NCBI GenBank assembly: GCA_945875935.1
Contig: CAMCNE010000009.1
Coordinates: 1 to 44,010, forward strand
Direction: 5' to 3'
Length of the DNA stretch: 44,010 nucleotides
From: Bordetella parapertussis
GTDB taxonomy: Bacteria; Pseudomonadota; Gammaproteobacteria; Burkholderiales; Burkholderiaceae_C
The notes below the pieces were generated by a model. It was not told the DNA's origin. It searched no databases and saw only the letters and a program-made list of their open reading frames with translations. The position numbers and the translations under genes were made by a program. Shown piece by piece: positions 1 through 9,147 of the stretch; positions within the stretch are counted from its first letter, which is position 1; each line of letters starts with the position of its first letter.

Positions 1-30
1 CCCTTTTTCCCGCACCGTGAGACCTGCACC

Positions 31-1125
<1,095 letters not shown>

Positions 1126-1153
1126 GCGGCGGGCGGCTGCGGACTGCGGCGAG

Positions 1154-1387
1154 CCCTCACCCCAACCCTCTCCCGCGGGGCGGGAGAGGGAGCCAGTCAA
1201 ATACCCTTTCCATGTGGAAGAGGGAGCAATTCACCCTCACCCCGGCCCTCTCCCGCCGGCGGGAGAGGGAGCCAAGACACCATCTGCCGCTTGCGGGAGA
1301 TGGCTATTCAAGTCTCCTCTCCCGCTGGCGGAAGAGGGGGCCATTCAAGTTCCCTCTCCCACTTGTGGGAGAGGGTCAGGGTGAGGG
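1154..1387. repeat. Array of six REP-like palindromes
   Basis: The gap between ychF and the hydrolase holds about six consecutive imperfect palindromes built on the arms CCCTCTCCCGC and GCGGGAGAGGG. They lie at about 1166-1190, 1204-1224, 1246-1269 (a perfect 12-base arm with no loop), 1280-1303, 1314-1340 and 1352-1375. Outer arms CCCTCACCC (1154-1162) and GGGTGAGGG (1379-1387) are inverted relative to each other and bound the array. Sequence families of this type are scattered between genes in many GC-rich proteobacteria. The copies are diverged, so the array is probably old. RNA from either strand would fold into strong hairpins, so it may also end transcription of the two convergent genes; that part is inference. 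Confidence 0.85.
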
Positions 1388-1434
1388 AAGCCCTGACCCG
1401 CCAGCCATGGCCCAGATCGATACGAACGCGCCCC

Positions 1435-2256
1435 TCAGCGCGACCGGATGAACTCCAGCAAGTCGAGCGTGAGGCGGTCGCGGTGGGTGACCGGGATGCC
1501 GTGGGGTGCGCCCTCGTATTCGATCAGCGTTGAATTGGGGATGCGCTTGGCCGCGGCGCGGCCGGCGGCGTAGATGGGCACGATCTGGTCGTCGTCGCCG
1601 TGGATGATCAGCGTAGGCACCTTGAAGCTGGCCAGATCGGGACGGAAGTCGGTGGTTGAAAACGACTTCACGCAAGCCAGCGTGGCCGGCAAGCTGGCCT
1701 GCATGGCCACGCTGCGCGTCCACTCGAGCAGTTCCGAGCTGACGGTGGGCAGAATCTTGAAGCCGTAGAACTCCTTGAAGAAGTGGCCGTAGAACTTGGC
1801 GCGGTCGTGGGTCAGCGCGGCGGTCAGCTTGTCGAACACCTCGGGATCGGTGCCATCGACGTTATCGGGCGTGGCCAGCATGTAAGGCACCACCGACGAG
1901 ACCAGCACCGCCTGGCTCACGCCCTTGCCGGCGTGGCGAGACATGTAGCGCGCGACTTCGCCGCCGCCCATCGAAAAGCCCACCAGCACCGCATCACGCG
2001 CGCCGGTCTGCTCGATGACCGAGGCCAGGTCGTCGGCCAGCGTGTCGTAGTCATAGCCGTCCCAGGGCTGCGACGAGCGGCCAAAGCCGCGCCGGTCGTA
2101 GGCGATGGCGCGGTAGCCGGCCTCGGCCAGCTTCATGGCGTGGTGGTCCCACATGTCGGACGACAGCGGCCAGCCGTGCAGCAAGATGACCGGGCGCCCG
2201 GTGCCCCATTGCTTGACGTAGAGCTGGGTGTCGCTGCTGGTGGTGAGGATGGACAT
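1435..2256 (-). CDS. Alpha/beta hydrolase, non-heme haloperoxidase-like
   Basis: A 273-residue alpha/beta-hydrolase-fold protein resembling the cofactor-free chloroperoxidase/esterase group. The oxyanion region HGWP is at about 27-30. The nucleophile elbow GFSMGG carries the catalytic Ser at about 95. The acid motif GDDDQIVP is near 220-227, and the catalytic His in EGAPHG is at about 252, so the triad is complete. The reading frame stays open upstream, but the ATG at 2256 is chosen because a GGAG ribosome site lies just before it and the family begins near this point. No signal peptide is visible, so it is probably cytoplasmic. The substrate cannot be told from sequence. It is divergent from rpoH and stands alone as a transcription unit. 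Confidence 0.9.
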   Translation of the reverse strand: MSILTTSSDTQLYVKQWGTGRPVILLHGWPLSSDMWDHHAMKLAEAGYRAIAYDRRGFGRSSQPWDGYDYDTLADDLASVIEQTGARDAVLVGFSMGGGEVARYMSRHAGKGVSQAVLVSSVVPYMLATPDNVDGTDPEVFDKLTAALTHDRAKFYGHFFKEFYGFKILPTVSSELLEWTRSVAMQASLPATLACVKSFSTTDFRPDLASFKVPTLIIHGDDDQIVPIYAAGRAAAKRIPNSTLIEYEGAPHGIPVTHRDRLTLDLLEFIRSR

Positions 2257-2354
2257 GGGTGACTCCGTGGTGGGCAAACGATGCGGAGTATTCGGTCGCT
2301 GCGACGCTCGGGCGCTGAGCCTGATCAACACCAGGGACGGCGCGGCAATTTGTC

Positions 2355-2381
2355 TTGGCACTCACCGATTGAGAGTGCTAA
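2355..2381 (+). promoter_or_regulatory. CIRCE element (HrcA operator) upstream of rpoH
   Basis: The inverted repeat TTGGCACTC - 9 bases - GAGTGCTAA matches the CIRCE consensus (TTAGCACTC-N9-GAGTGCTAA) at 17 of 18 arm positions with the exact 9-base spacer. CIRCE is the operator of the heat-shock repressor HrcA. It ends 41 bases before the rpoH start and overlaps the likely promoter, which implies repression of rpoH by HrcA. The hrcA gene itself is not in the window. Confidence 0.93.
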
Positions 2382-2384
2382 CAT
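2355..2384 (+). promoter_or_regulatory. Probable sigma-70 promoter of rpoH
   Basis: A -35 box TTGGCA (2355-2360; 5 of 6 consensus bases) is followed after 18 bases by a -10 box TAACAT (2379-2384; 4 of 6). Transcription would start near 2391, giving a leader of about 30 bases before the ATG at 2423. Both boxes lie within or against the two CIRCE arms, so bound HrcA would block RNA polymerase directly. The boxes were found by eye only. Confidence 0.55.
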
Positions 2385-2422
2385 TTCGGAACTTTCTCGG
2401 ACTTTGCCTTGTCGATGGCCAC

Positions 2423-3358
<936 letters not shown>

Positions 3359-3385
3359 AAAAAAACAGTCGTCGCCCACTCGTGA

Positions 3386-3409
3386 AAACGGCCCCTCAGG
3401 GGGCCGTTT
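3386..3409. terminator. Bidirectional hairpin terminator between rpoH and sco1
   Basis: A perfect 10-base stem AAACGGCCCC / GGGGCCGTTT with a TCAG loop lies 27 bases after the rpoH stop and 22 bases before the sco1 stop on the opposite strand. The stem ends in A and T tracts, so it can act as an intrinsic terminator in both directions. Confidence 0.85.
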
Positions 3410-3431
3410 CTCCTGGTGGCGTGCGGCCTTG

Positions 3432-4082
3432 TCAGTCTTCGGCCAGCAGCGCCTTCAGATCGGCGGCCAATGCGTCGGGCCCACTGCCATAGCGCTCGAA
3501 CAGTCGCACCCTGCCCTTCGCATCGAACACATAGGAACCCGCGGTGTGATCGATGCTGTAGCTGTCCGGCGACTTGCCGGGCGCCTTGGCGTAGAAAACC
3601 TTGAACTCCTTGGCGGCTTGTGCCGTTTGTTCCAGCGTGCCGCGCAAGGCGATGAAGCTGGGGTCGAAGCCGGCCATGTAGGCCTTGAGCAACTCGGGGG
3701 TGTCGCGCTCGGGATCCAGCGTGACGAACACGCCCTGCACGCGCTTTCCATCGGCACCCAGCTTGGCTTTGATCTGCGCCAGCTCGGACAGGGTGCCGGG
3801 GCACACGTCGGGGCACTGGGTGAACCCGAAAAAGACCAGCGTCACCTTGCCCTTGAAGTCGGCCAGGGTGCGTGGCTGCCCGAACTGGTCGGTGAGCGAC
3901 AACGTGCGGGCGTATTCGGCGCCGGTGATGTCAACGCCGCGGAATGCGGGCTTGGCGTCGGCGCGGGGTGACTGACCACCGTCACATGCCGTGATCCCCA
4001 TGCCGCACAGCACGGCCAGAGCCACAACCGCAATGCGCCACAACCTCAATAGAAACAAAGAAGGTTCGAGGCTTGTCGTCAC
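3432..4082 (-). CDS. sco1: SCO1/SenC copper chaperone for cytochrome c oxidase
   Basis: Sco proteins are membrane-anchored thioredoxin-fold proteins that deliver copper to, or reduce, the CuA centre of oxidase subunit II. The protein is 216 residues. A hydrophobic N-terminal segment (about 14-32) ends in the lipobox ITAC, with Cys33 as the predicted lipidation site and Asp at +2, a signal for inner-membrane retention. The copper motif CPDVC is at 90-94 and the third ligand His at about 179. The frame is open further upstream inside cyoE; the GTG at 4082 is chosen because it forms a 4-base GTGA overlap with the cyoE stop and gives the normal family length. It is the last gene of the SURF1-ctaA-cyoE-sco1 operon. 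Confidence 0.95.
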   Translation of the reverse strand: MTTSLEPSLFLLRLWRIAVVALAVLCGMGITACDGGQSPRADAKPAFRGVDITGAEYARTLSLTDQFGQPRTLADFKGKVTLVFFGFTQCPDVCPGTLSELAQIKAKLGADGKRVQGVFVTLDPERDTPELLKAYMAGFDPSFIALRGTLEQTAQAAKEFKVFYAKAPGKSPDSYSIDHTAGSYVFDAKGRVRLFERYGSGPDALAADLKALLAED

Positions 4083-4990
4083 AGCAGAGGCGCAACATAG
4101 TGATCGACGAGCAACGCGGCAAACAGCAGCATCAGGTGCCAGATCGAAAAGCGAAAGGTCTTGCGCGCAAGGGCGTCTGAATAATTGCGCCACAGCTTCC
4201 ACGCGTAACCCGTGAACATGCCGCCCAGAACCACTGCGCACACCAGATAGATCACGCCGCTCATGCCAGCGATGAACGGCAGCAAGGTGGAAGCGAACAG
4301 CACCAGCGTGTACAAGAAGACCTGGAGCTGCGTGAACGCCGCACCGTGGGTGATGGGCAGCATCGGCAGGCCGGCCTTGCGGTAGTCCTCGGCGCGGTAC
4401 AGGGCCAAGGCCCAGAAGTGCGGCGGTGTCCACAGAAAAATGATCAGGCACAAGATGAGCGCCTCGGCGCCAACATCACCACGGATCGCCGCCCAACCCA
4501 GCACGGGCGGCATGGCCCCGGACGCGCCACCAATCACGATGTTCTGCGGCGTTGCCGGCTTCAAAAGCACCGTGTAAACGATGGCGTAGCCCACGAAAGT
4601 GGCGAAGGTCAGCCACATCGTCAGCGGATTGACCCAGAAGTACAAGATCGCGCTGCCGATCGCACACAACACCGCCGAGAACGTCACCGTCTGAACATTG
4701 GTGAGTTGTCCCTTGGCGGTAGGACGCCATGAGGTGCGGGCCATCTTGGCATCGATGTGCTGCTCCACCACACAGTTGAGCGCGGCGGCCGCACCGGCCA
4801 CAAGCCAGATACCGGCGGTGGCCGTCAACGCAATCTTCCAGTCGGGCAGACCCGGCACCGCGAGCAGCATGCCGATGACGGCGCAAAACACGATCAACTG
4901 AACCACGCGCGGCTTGGTCAGCGCGTAGTACTGCTTGAGTCGCGTGGCGCGATCGAAGACGGGCAGTGGGGATACGAGGGTGTCAGACAT
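4079..4990 (-). CDS. cyoE: Protoheme IX farnesyltransferase (heme O synthase)
   Basis: CyoE/CtaB is an integral membrane UbiA-family prenyltransferase that adds a farnesyl group to heme B to make heme O, the precursor of heme A. The protein is 303 residues with several hydrophobic helices. The first Asp-rich/substrate region is seen in NCVVEQHIDAKMART followed by RPTAKGQL (about residues 70-98), typical of the family. A TTG two codons upstream is possible, but ATG 4990 is preferred. It lies 16 bases downstream of ctaA, and its stop codon overlaps the GTG start of sco1, so these genes are almost certainly co-translated. CtaB is the usual name in the cytochrome aa3 context. The call is firm. 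Confidence 0.97.
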   Translation of the reverse strand: MSDTLVSPLPVFDRATRLKQYYALTKPRVVQLIVFCAVIGMLLAVPGLPDWKIALTATAGIWLVAGAAAALNCVVEQHIDAKMARTSWRPTAKGQLTNVQTVTFSAVLCAIGSAILYFWVNPLTMWLTFATFVGYAIVYTVLLKPATPQNIVIGGASGAMPPVLGWAAIRGDVGAEALILCLIIFLWTPPHFWALALYRAEDYRKAGLPMLPITHGAAFTQLQVFLYTLVLFASTLLPFIAGMSGVIYLVCAVVLGGMFTGYAWKLWRNYSDALARKTFRFSIWHLMLLFAALLVDHYVAPLL

Positions 4991-5006
4991 GGGCAAGACA
5001 ATGATT

Positions 5007-6164
5007 CTACGAAGCCATCCGCACCGCAGCGGCCGATGGCCTTGCCGCGGGACTGTCTTGGTCGACTTGGGCGCGTCTGCCGCGGGTCAGCAGCATTGAC
5101 AGCAACACCACCATGGCAGCCGCTCCACCGGTGTGAGCGACTGCGGCGACCAAGGGCCATCCCAGCACGACATTGCTCAGGCCACTGGCCAACTGCCACA
5201 CCAGCACCGCTGCCAGCGCCCATGCCCAGCGGCGGTGCTCGACGTCACCTGTGGCCAGCAGCCGCCAGATCAGCCCGCCCATGGCGATCACCACCACGCC
5301 AGCGCCCAGCCGGTGCACCATGTGGATCGCCGTGAGCGCCGAGAAGGGCAGGTATTGGCCGTCACTGTCGACGCCCAACTCTCGAAGGACGGTGAAGCCA
5401 CGAGCGAAGTCCATCTCCGGCCACCATTGCCCCTGGCAGGTCGGGAAGTCCTGGCAGGCCAGCACGGCGTAATTGGTGCTCACCCAGCCGCCCAGGGCGA
5501 CCTGCATCACGCAAACGATCAACACCAGAACCGCACCCGCGTACAGCCTGCTTGAGAGCCTCAGGCGGCGTTCCACCGTCAACTCGGACTGCACCGATAG
5601 CAAGGCCAGCAGTCCCAAGCCACCCAGCAGATGCACGGTCACGATGGCGGGATAAAGCTTCATCGTGACGGTCAAGGCACCGAAAGCGCCCTGCAGGCAG
5701 ACCCACACCCAGGTCGCGGTAGCCCACCACGGCGACACCCGCGATCGGCCCTTTCGGGCCTGAAGCCAAGCGGCAATGGCCAGCACGGTGATCAGTGCGC
5801 CGACCCCGGTGGCCAGATAGCGGTGCAGCATTTCGATCCAGGCCTTGCTGTGCGTCACCGGCCCGCTGGGCATGGCGCTTTGGGCTGCATTGATTTCATG
5901 GCGCGCGCCCAACGGGCTGACGCTGCCGTAGCAGCCCGGCCAATCCGGGCACCCAAGACCGGAATCGGTGAGCCGCGTGAAGGCGCCAACAAGCACCAGA
6001 TCGAAGGTCAGAAAAAGGGTCACCAACGTGAGCGCACGCCAGCGCTCAGCCGTACTGGCATGGCGGTGCCTCCAGCCCACCCACAGCAGCGGCAGCAAGG
6101 CCAACAAGGCTCCGAGCAACAGCAAGGCGGCCGACGGGCCAAGGTCATAGACAGGAACGTTCAT
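5007..6164 (-). CDS. ctaA: Heme A synthase (COX15/CtaA)
   Basis: CtaA oxidises the C8 methyl group of heme O to a formyl group to make heme A for aa3-type oxidases. The protein is 385 residues with about eight hydrophobic segments. It shows the family pattern GAFTRLTDSGLGCPDWPGCYG (first half) and the duplicated-half motif near GGWVSTNYAVLACQDFPTCQG, plus His residues in the SKAWIEMLHRYLA and AIHMVHRLGAG helices that ligate heme. This Cys-containing class is usual for proteobacteria. ATG 6164 gives the expected start. It lies 16 bases after the Sco-like gene and 16 bases before cyoE on the minus strand, so heme O and heme A synthesis are encoded side by side. Confidence 0.97.
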   Translation of the reverse strand: MNVPVYDLGPSAALLLLGALLALLPLLWVGWRHRHASTAERWRALTLVTLFLTFDLVLVGAFTRLTDSGLGCPDWPGCYGSVSPLGARHEINAAQSAMPSGPVTHSKAWIEMLHRYLATGVGALITVLAIAAWLQARKGRSRVSPWWATATWVWVCLQGAFGALTVTMKLYPAIVTVHLLGGLGLLALLSVQSELTVERRLRLSSRLYAGAVLVLIVCVMQVALGGWVSTNYAVLACQDFPTCQGQWWPEMDFARGFTVLRELGVDSDGQYLPFSALTAIHMVHRLGAGVVVIAMGGLIWRLLATGDVEHRRWAWALAAVLVWQLASGLSNVVLGWPLVAAVAHTGGAAAMVVLLSMLLTRGRRAQVDQDSPAARPSAAAVRMAS

Positions 6165-6180
6165 GGTGCGCGCAGCGGAC

Positions 6181-6894
6181 TCATCGTCCAGGCTGATCCC
6201 AGGAGGCGGAGGCCCGCAGCAGCCTATCCAGATCGCGCTTGAGCTTGCCGGGATCAGGACTTGCAGGCGTGCGCATCATCCACTGGCCCATGGGGTCGAC
6301 GAGATAGATGTGATCCGAAAGCTGTTGCCCCTGCGACGGTGCGAGCCATTGCGCCAGCGCAGTGGCATCGACACGCAACACGGTGGTGGGCTGCCCGGCT
6401 GAAATCGCCTCGAGCACCGCAGCACGCGGCGGTGCCGCATCGGGAATCAACCAGAGCTTGTCGACACGGTCTTTTTCTCGGCCCAGGGTTTCGCGCAACT
6501 GACGCTGCACGTAGAGCTGCTTCTCGCACAGCGCATCGCATGCGCCACCAGCCACGACCACCAGCAACCATTGCCCGTGAAGGCTGGCGGCGGTCACTGG
6601 ATCGCCGGCCAGATTGCGCATCACCAGCGCTTCAGGCATCTCGCGCGTGGGCGTGATGAGCTCGCTGTAGTTGGTCCGAGCCTGAGGCTTGATGACGAAG
6701 TAGGTGAAGTACGACGCGATGACCGGGGTCGCACACACCGCCAGCACCATCAGCATCTTGAGTCGACCGTAGGCAGTGCGGCGAGTCGACAGATCAGGCG
6801 ACGGCATCGAATGGACGGTGAGACCCAGCGCGGACGCCGGCTCAACGGCTGCGGCGGAATCTGAGCCGGGGGCTGACGATTTGGAACCAGACAT
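6181..6894 (-). CDS. Sco-like membrane-anchored thioredoxin-fold protein with CxxxC motif
   Basis: A 237-residue protein with no name known to me, found in the cytochrome oxidase maturation operon between SURF1 and ctaA. Residues 1-45 are Ser/Ala-rich and polar, 46-66 form one membrane helix, and the rest would face the periplasm. The soluble part has a thioredoxin-like arrangement: a strand (WLLVVVAGG) leads into CDALC (Cys119, Cys123), spaced as in the Sco copper site CPDVC. A His at 195 sits in the DHIYLVDPMG strand, where Sco proteins have theirs. Overall similarity to Sco1 is otherwise low. ATG 6894 overlaps the end of SURF1 by 53 bases and has a plausible AGGG ribosome site. Role in copper delivery or subunit II redox maturation is inference. 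Confidence 0.75.
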   Translation of the reverse strand: MSGSKSSAPGSDSAAAVEPASALGLTVHSMPSPDLSTRRTAYGRLKMLMVLAVCATPVIASYFTYFVIKPQARTNYSELITPTREMPEALVMRNLAGDPVTAASLHGQWLLVVVAGGACDALCEKQLYVQRQLRETLGREKDRVDKLWLIPDAAPPRAAVLEAISAGQPTTVLRVDATALAQWLAPSQGQQLSDHIYLVDPMGQWMMRTPASPDPGKLKRDLDRLLRASASWDQPGR

Positions 6895-7600
6895 ACAACC
6901 CTGACATCAAGGCGCAAAGCGCAAACCACTGGAAGGCATAACCGTAATGCTTTTGTATACCCGCATCTGGGCGTGTCCACAGCCTGAGCAGTCCATCGTC
7001 GGGTGCGCCGTCTGCGTCCTGAACGACCGACAACGGTTTGAGCACCAGCTTGAACTCATTCGCATAAGCAACGGTGTCGAGATTCTGGCGGATCGCACCT
7101 GAGGCTGCCCCACCAAAGTCATACAGGCGCAAAGGCGGTGGGGCGATATGCCCCTTGACTGTCACAAGACCTTCCGCGCGTCGAACGTCCGGAACGCGCG
7201 CGCGATCCATCGCATCACGAGCCACCCAGCCGCGCTGGACCAAGACGGTGGCGTTGGAATCTTCAAGACGCAAAGGCGTCACCACGAAAAACCCCGGGCG
7301 CCCGTTCATCTGCCTGTTGTCGAGAAACACGGTGGCTGAGTCGATCCAGGTTCCACGCAAGACAACTGCGCGGTCTTGTTGTTCTGTGGCCGCAGCCGGG
7401 GTATCTGCCAGCGCTGAAGCCTCAATGGCCGGCATGCGCGAACGCATGTCCAGCGAAGACTGCAAGGCCTCTTTGTGCGCGGCTCGGTCCAGCTGCCAGA
7501 CCCCCAACCGAGCGGTTCCGGCCACACCCAGCAGCGTCGCCAACAAGATGATCAACGTTCGACGGGTGGAGCCGGAGTCGGCAGTCAATTTGAGGTTCAC
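6842..7600 (-). CDS. SURF1 family cytochrome oxidase biogenesis protein
   Basis: SURF1/Shy1 proteins assist insertion of heme A into oxidase subunit I. The protein has the family layout: an N-terminal membrane helix (about 16-34, RTLIILLATLLGVAGTARLG then WQLDRA), a periplasmic domain with GTWIDSATVFLDNRQMNGRPGFFVVTPL, and a C-terminal membrane helix ending near the stop. Length is 252 residues from the GTG at 7600, which is preceded by an AAGGG ribosome site. A GTG at 7627 (261 residues) is possible but lies almost on top of the divergent gene at 7649. It is first in the minus-strand operon SURF1, Sco-like, ctaA, cyoE, sco1. Function is firm; the start is uncertain. Confidence 0.93.
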   Translation of the reverse strand: MNLKLTADSGSTRRTLIILLATLLGVAGTARLGVWQLDRAAHKEALQSSLDMRSRMPAIEASALADTPAAATEQQDRAVVLRGTWIDSATVFLDNRQMNGRPGFFVVTPLRLEDSNATVLVQRGWVARDAMDRARVPDVRRAEGLVTVKGHIAPPPLRLYDFGGAASGAIRQNLDTVAYANEFKLVLKPLSVVQDADGAPDDGLLRLWTRPDAGIQKHYGYAFQWFALCALMSGLYVWFQIVSPRLRFRRSR

Positions 7601-7648
7601 TGCTTTCCCTTGGCCATCGAGCGCCACTCGGGCAGATAATCTTCCCGG

Positions 7649-7867
7649 ATGAAATACCTCATTGCGTTGGCTTTCGTGGTGATCATCGGTGCGCTGGCTT
7701 TTGCCGGCATCTCCATGGTCAAGGATGGGCGTGACGGCAAACCCAAGTCTGACCGAATGATGCGAGCGCTTGCCTTGCGTGTAGGAATTTCGGTGCTGCT
7801 GTTTCTGTGCCTGCTGGGCAGCTACCTCATGGGCTGGATACAGCCCACGGGCATTCCATCAAACTGA
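7649..7867 (+). CDS. Small twin-transmembrane protein (DUF2909 type)
   Basis: A 72-residue protein with two membrane helices (about 3-22 and 44-66) joined by a basic, polar loop rich in Lys, Arg and Asp (KDGRDGKPKSDR). This is the pattern of the DUF2909 twin-transmembrane family found beside cytochrome c oxidase genes in betaproteobacteria. It is divergent from SURF1 and followed by a perfect intrinsic terminator, so it is a single-gene unit. No enzymatic motif is present; a role in oxidase assembly is inferred only from position. Confidence 0.88.
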   Translation: MKYLIALAFVVIIGALAFAGISMVKDGRDGKPKSDRMMRALALRVGISVLLFLCLLGSYLMGWIQPTGIPSN

Positions 7868-7883
7868 CCTGAGCATGCAGAAC

Positions 7884-7910
7884 AAAAAAGCCGCTTGACG
7901 CGGCTTTTTT
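7884..7910. terminator. Bidirectional intrinsic terminator
   Basis: A perfect 11-base stem AAAAAAGCCGC / GCGGCTTTTTT with a 5-base loop TTGAC lies 16 bases after the twin-transmembrane gene and 23 bases before the coxC stop on the other strand. The T and A runs on both sides make it a strong terminator for both convergent genes. Confidence 0.92.
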
Positions 7911-7933
7911 GCTTAGAGGGGCCCAGCGAGACG

Positions 7934-8830
7934 TTACATCCAGTAGACGACGACGTAAAGCCCGAGCCAGACCACGTCCACGAAGTGCCAGTACCAGGCC
8001 GCGCCCTCGAAACCGAAGTGGCGCTGTGGTGTGAAATGGCCTTTTTGCAAGCGCAGGGTGATGAACAGCAACATCAACACACCGATGAACACGTGAAAGC
8101 CGTGAAAGCCGGTGAGCATGTAAAAAGTGGACCCATACACGCCCGAAGACAGCTTCAGGTTCAGGTCGCTGTAGGCGTGGCTGTATTCGTAGCCTTGGAC
8201 GAAAAGGAAGGTCACGCCCAGCAACACGGTCAACCACATGAAAGCCAAGGTCTTGGCGCGATTGCCGGCCAGCAAGGCGTGGTGGGCGATGGTGAGCGTC
8301 ACCCCTGACAACAGCAACAGCGCGGTATTGATCGTCGGCAAAGGCCATGGGCCCATGGTGGCAAAAGGCTCCACGGTTCCAGCAGGAGCTGCGGTCGCTC
8401 CTGCAGCCATGCTGGGCCACACGGCCTTGAAGTCAGGCCACAGCACAGCGTTTTCAAGGCTGCCCAGATTGGGGACAGCGTGCATCCGAACCCACCAGAG
8501 CGCACCAAAGAAGGCCGCGAAGAACATCACCTCGGAGTAAATGAACCAGCTCATGCTCCAGCGGAATGACACGTCAATGCGGTCGCTGTACAGACCGCCT
8601 TCACTTTCACTGATGGCCTGACGGAACCAGCCCTGAAGGATGTAGGCCAAAAGGAGAAATCCGCCCAGCAGCATGTAACTGCCCCAACCGGCACCGTTGA
8701 TCCACTGCGCGGCGCCAGTGATCACGAAAAACAGCGCCGTCGCCAGCATGATCGGGAAGTGCGACGGTGCGGGTACGAAGTAGTAAGGCGCCGTGCTGTG
8801 CGCGCTTGCGGAAGAGGTCGTTGCCGACAT
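7934..8830 (-). CDS. coxC: Cytochrome c oxidase subunit III
   Basis: Core membrane subunit III of the aa3-type oxidase; it stabilises the active site and shapes proton uptake in subunit I. The protein is 298 residues with about seven hydrophobic helices. It starts PYYFVPAPSHFPIML and contains the family segments RWSMSWFIYSEVMFFAAFFGALWW and YMLTGFHGFHVFIGV, and ends with HFVDVVWLGLYVVVYWM, the canonical C-terminal helix. An AGGAG ribosome site precedes ATG 8830. It is the last gene of the cox operon, 80 bases after the DUF2970 gene, and is closed by the terminator at 7884-7910. Also called ctaE. Confidence 0.97.
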   Translation of the reverse strand: MSATTSSASAHSTAPYYFVPAPSHFPIMLATALFFVITGAAQWINGAGWGSYMLLGGFLLLAYILQGWFRQAISESEGGLYSDRIDVSFRWSMSWFIYSEVMFFAAFFGALWWVRMHAVPNLGSLENAVLWPDFKAVWPSMAAGATAAPAGTVEPFATMGPWPLPTINTALLLLSGVTLTIAHHALLAGNRAKTLAFMWLTVLLGVTFLFVQGYEYSHAYSDLNLKLSSGVYGSTFYMLTGFHGFHVFIGVLMLLFITLRLQKGHFTPQRHFGFEGAAWYWHFVDVVWLGLYVVVYWM

Positions 8831-8910
8831 GTTTTCTCCTGAATACCGATAACTTGAATCTCAAACGGTCAACGTGCGCAAACAACCGCGCCCGTCAACC
8901 TGAAAACCTG

Positions 8911-9147
8911 TCACGCGGCAACGCCGCTGGACAGCACCCAATTCACCAAACTGGCCAAGACCAGAACCAGGACCAAAGCCCCGATCACACCCGCCACCAC
9001 AACATGCACCGGGCTTAACTCACTGAAATCACTTTCGTGATCTGCTGCTTTGCGAACACCGAAAAACGACCACGCCACCGTCCGGAAGGTCTGAATCATG
9101 GTGTGCTTGCGCGCAACCACCACTCGCTCCTGATCCGAGACGCTCAC
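8911..9147 (-). CDS. DUF2970 small membrane protein
   Basis: A 78-residue protein with one C-terminal membrane helix (about 52-74). The core TFRTVAWSFFGVRK followed by the hydrophobic segment is the signature of DUF2970, a betaproteobacterial family of unknown function found between ctaG and subunit III of cytochrome oxidase. The GTG at 9147 overlaps the ctaG stop by four bases (GTGA), which supports translational coupling and this start. The ATG at 9099 (MIQTFRTVAW) is a real alternative that would give 62 residues and fits many homologues. No catalytic residues are seen; it is presumed to be an oxidase assembly or accessory factor from context alone. Confidence 0.85.
   Translation of the reverse strand: MSVSDQERVVVARKHTMIQTFRTVAWSFFGVRKAADHESDFSELSPVHVVVAGVIGALVLVLVLASLVNWVLSSGVAA

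Noticed and set aside
1166..1375. The palindrome array as a CRISPR array
   Set aside because: The units are self-complementary hairpins of unequal length and spacing, not identical direct repeats with uniform spacers, and no cas gene is present.
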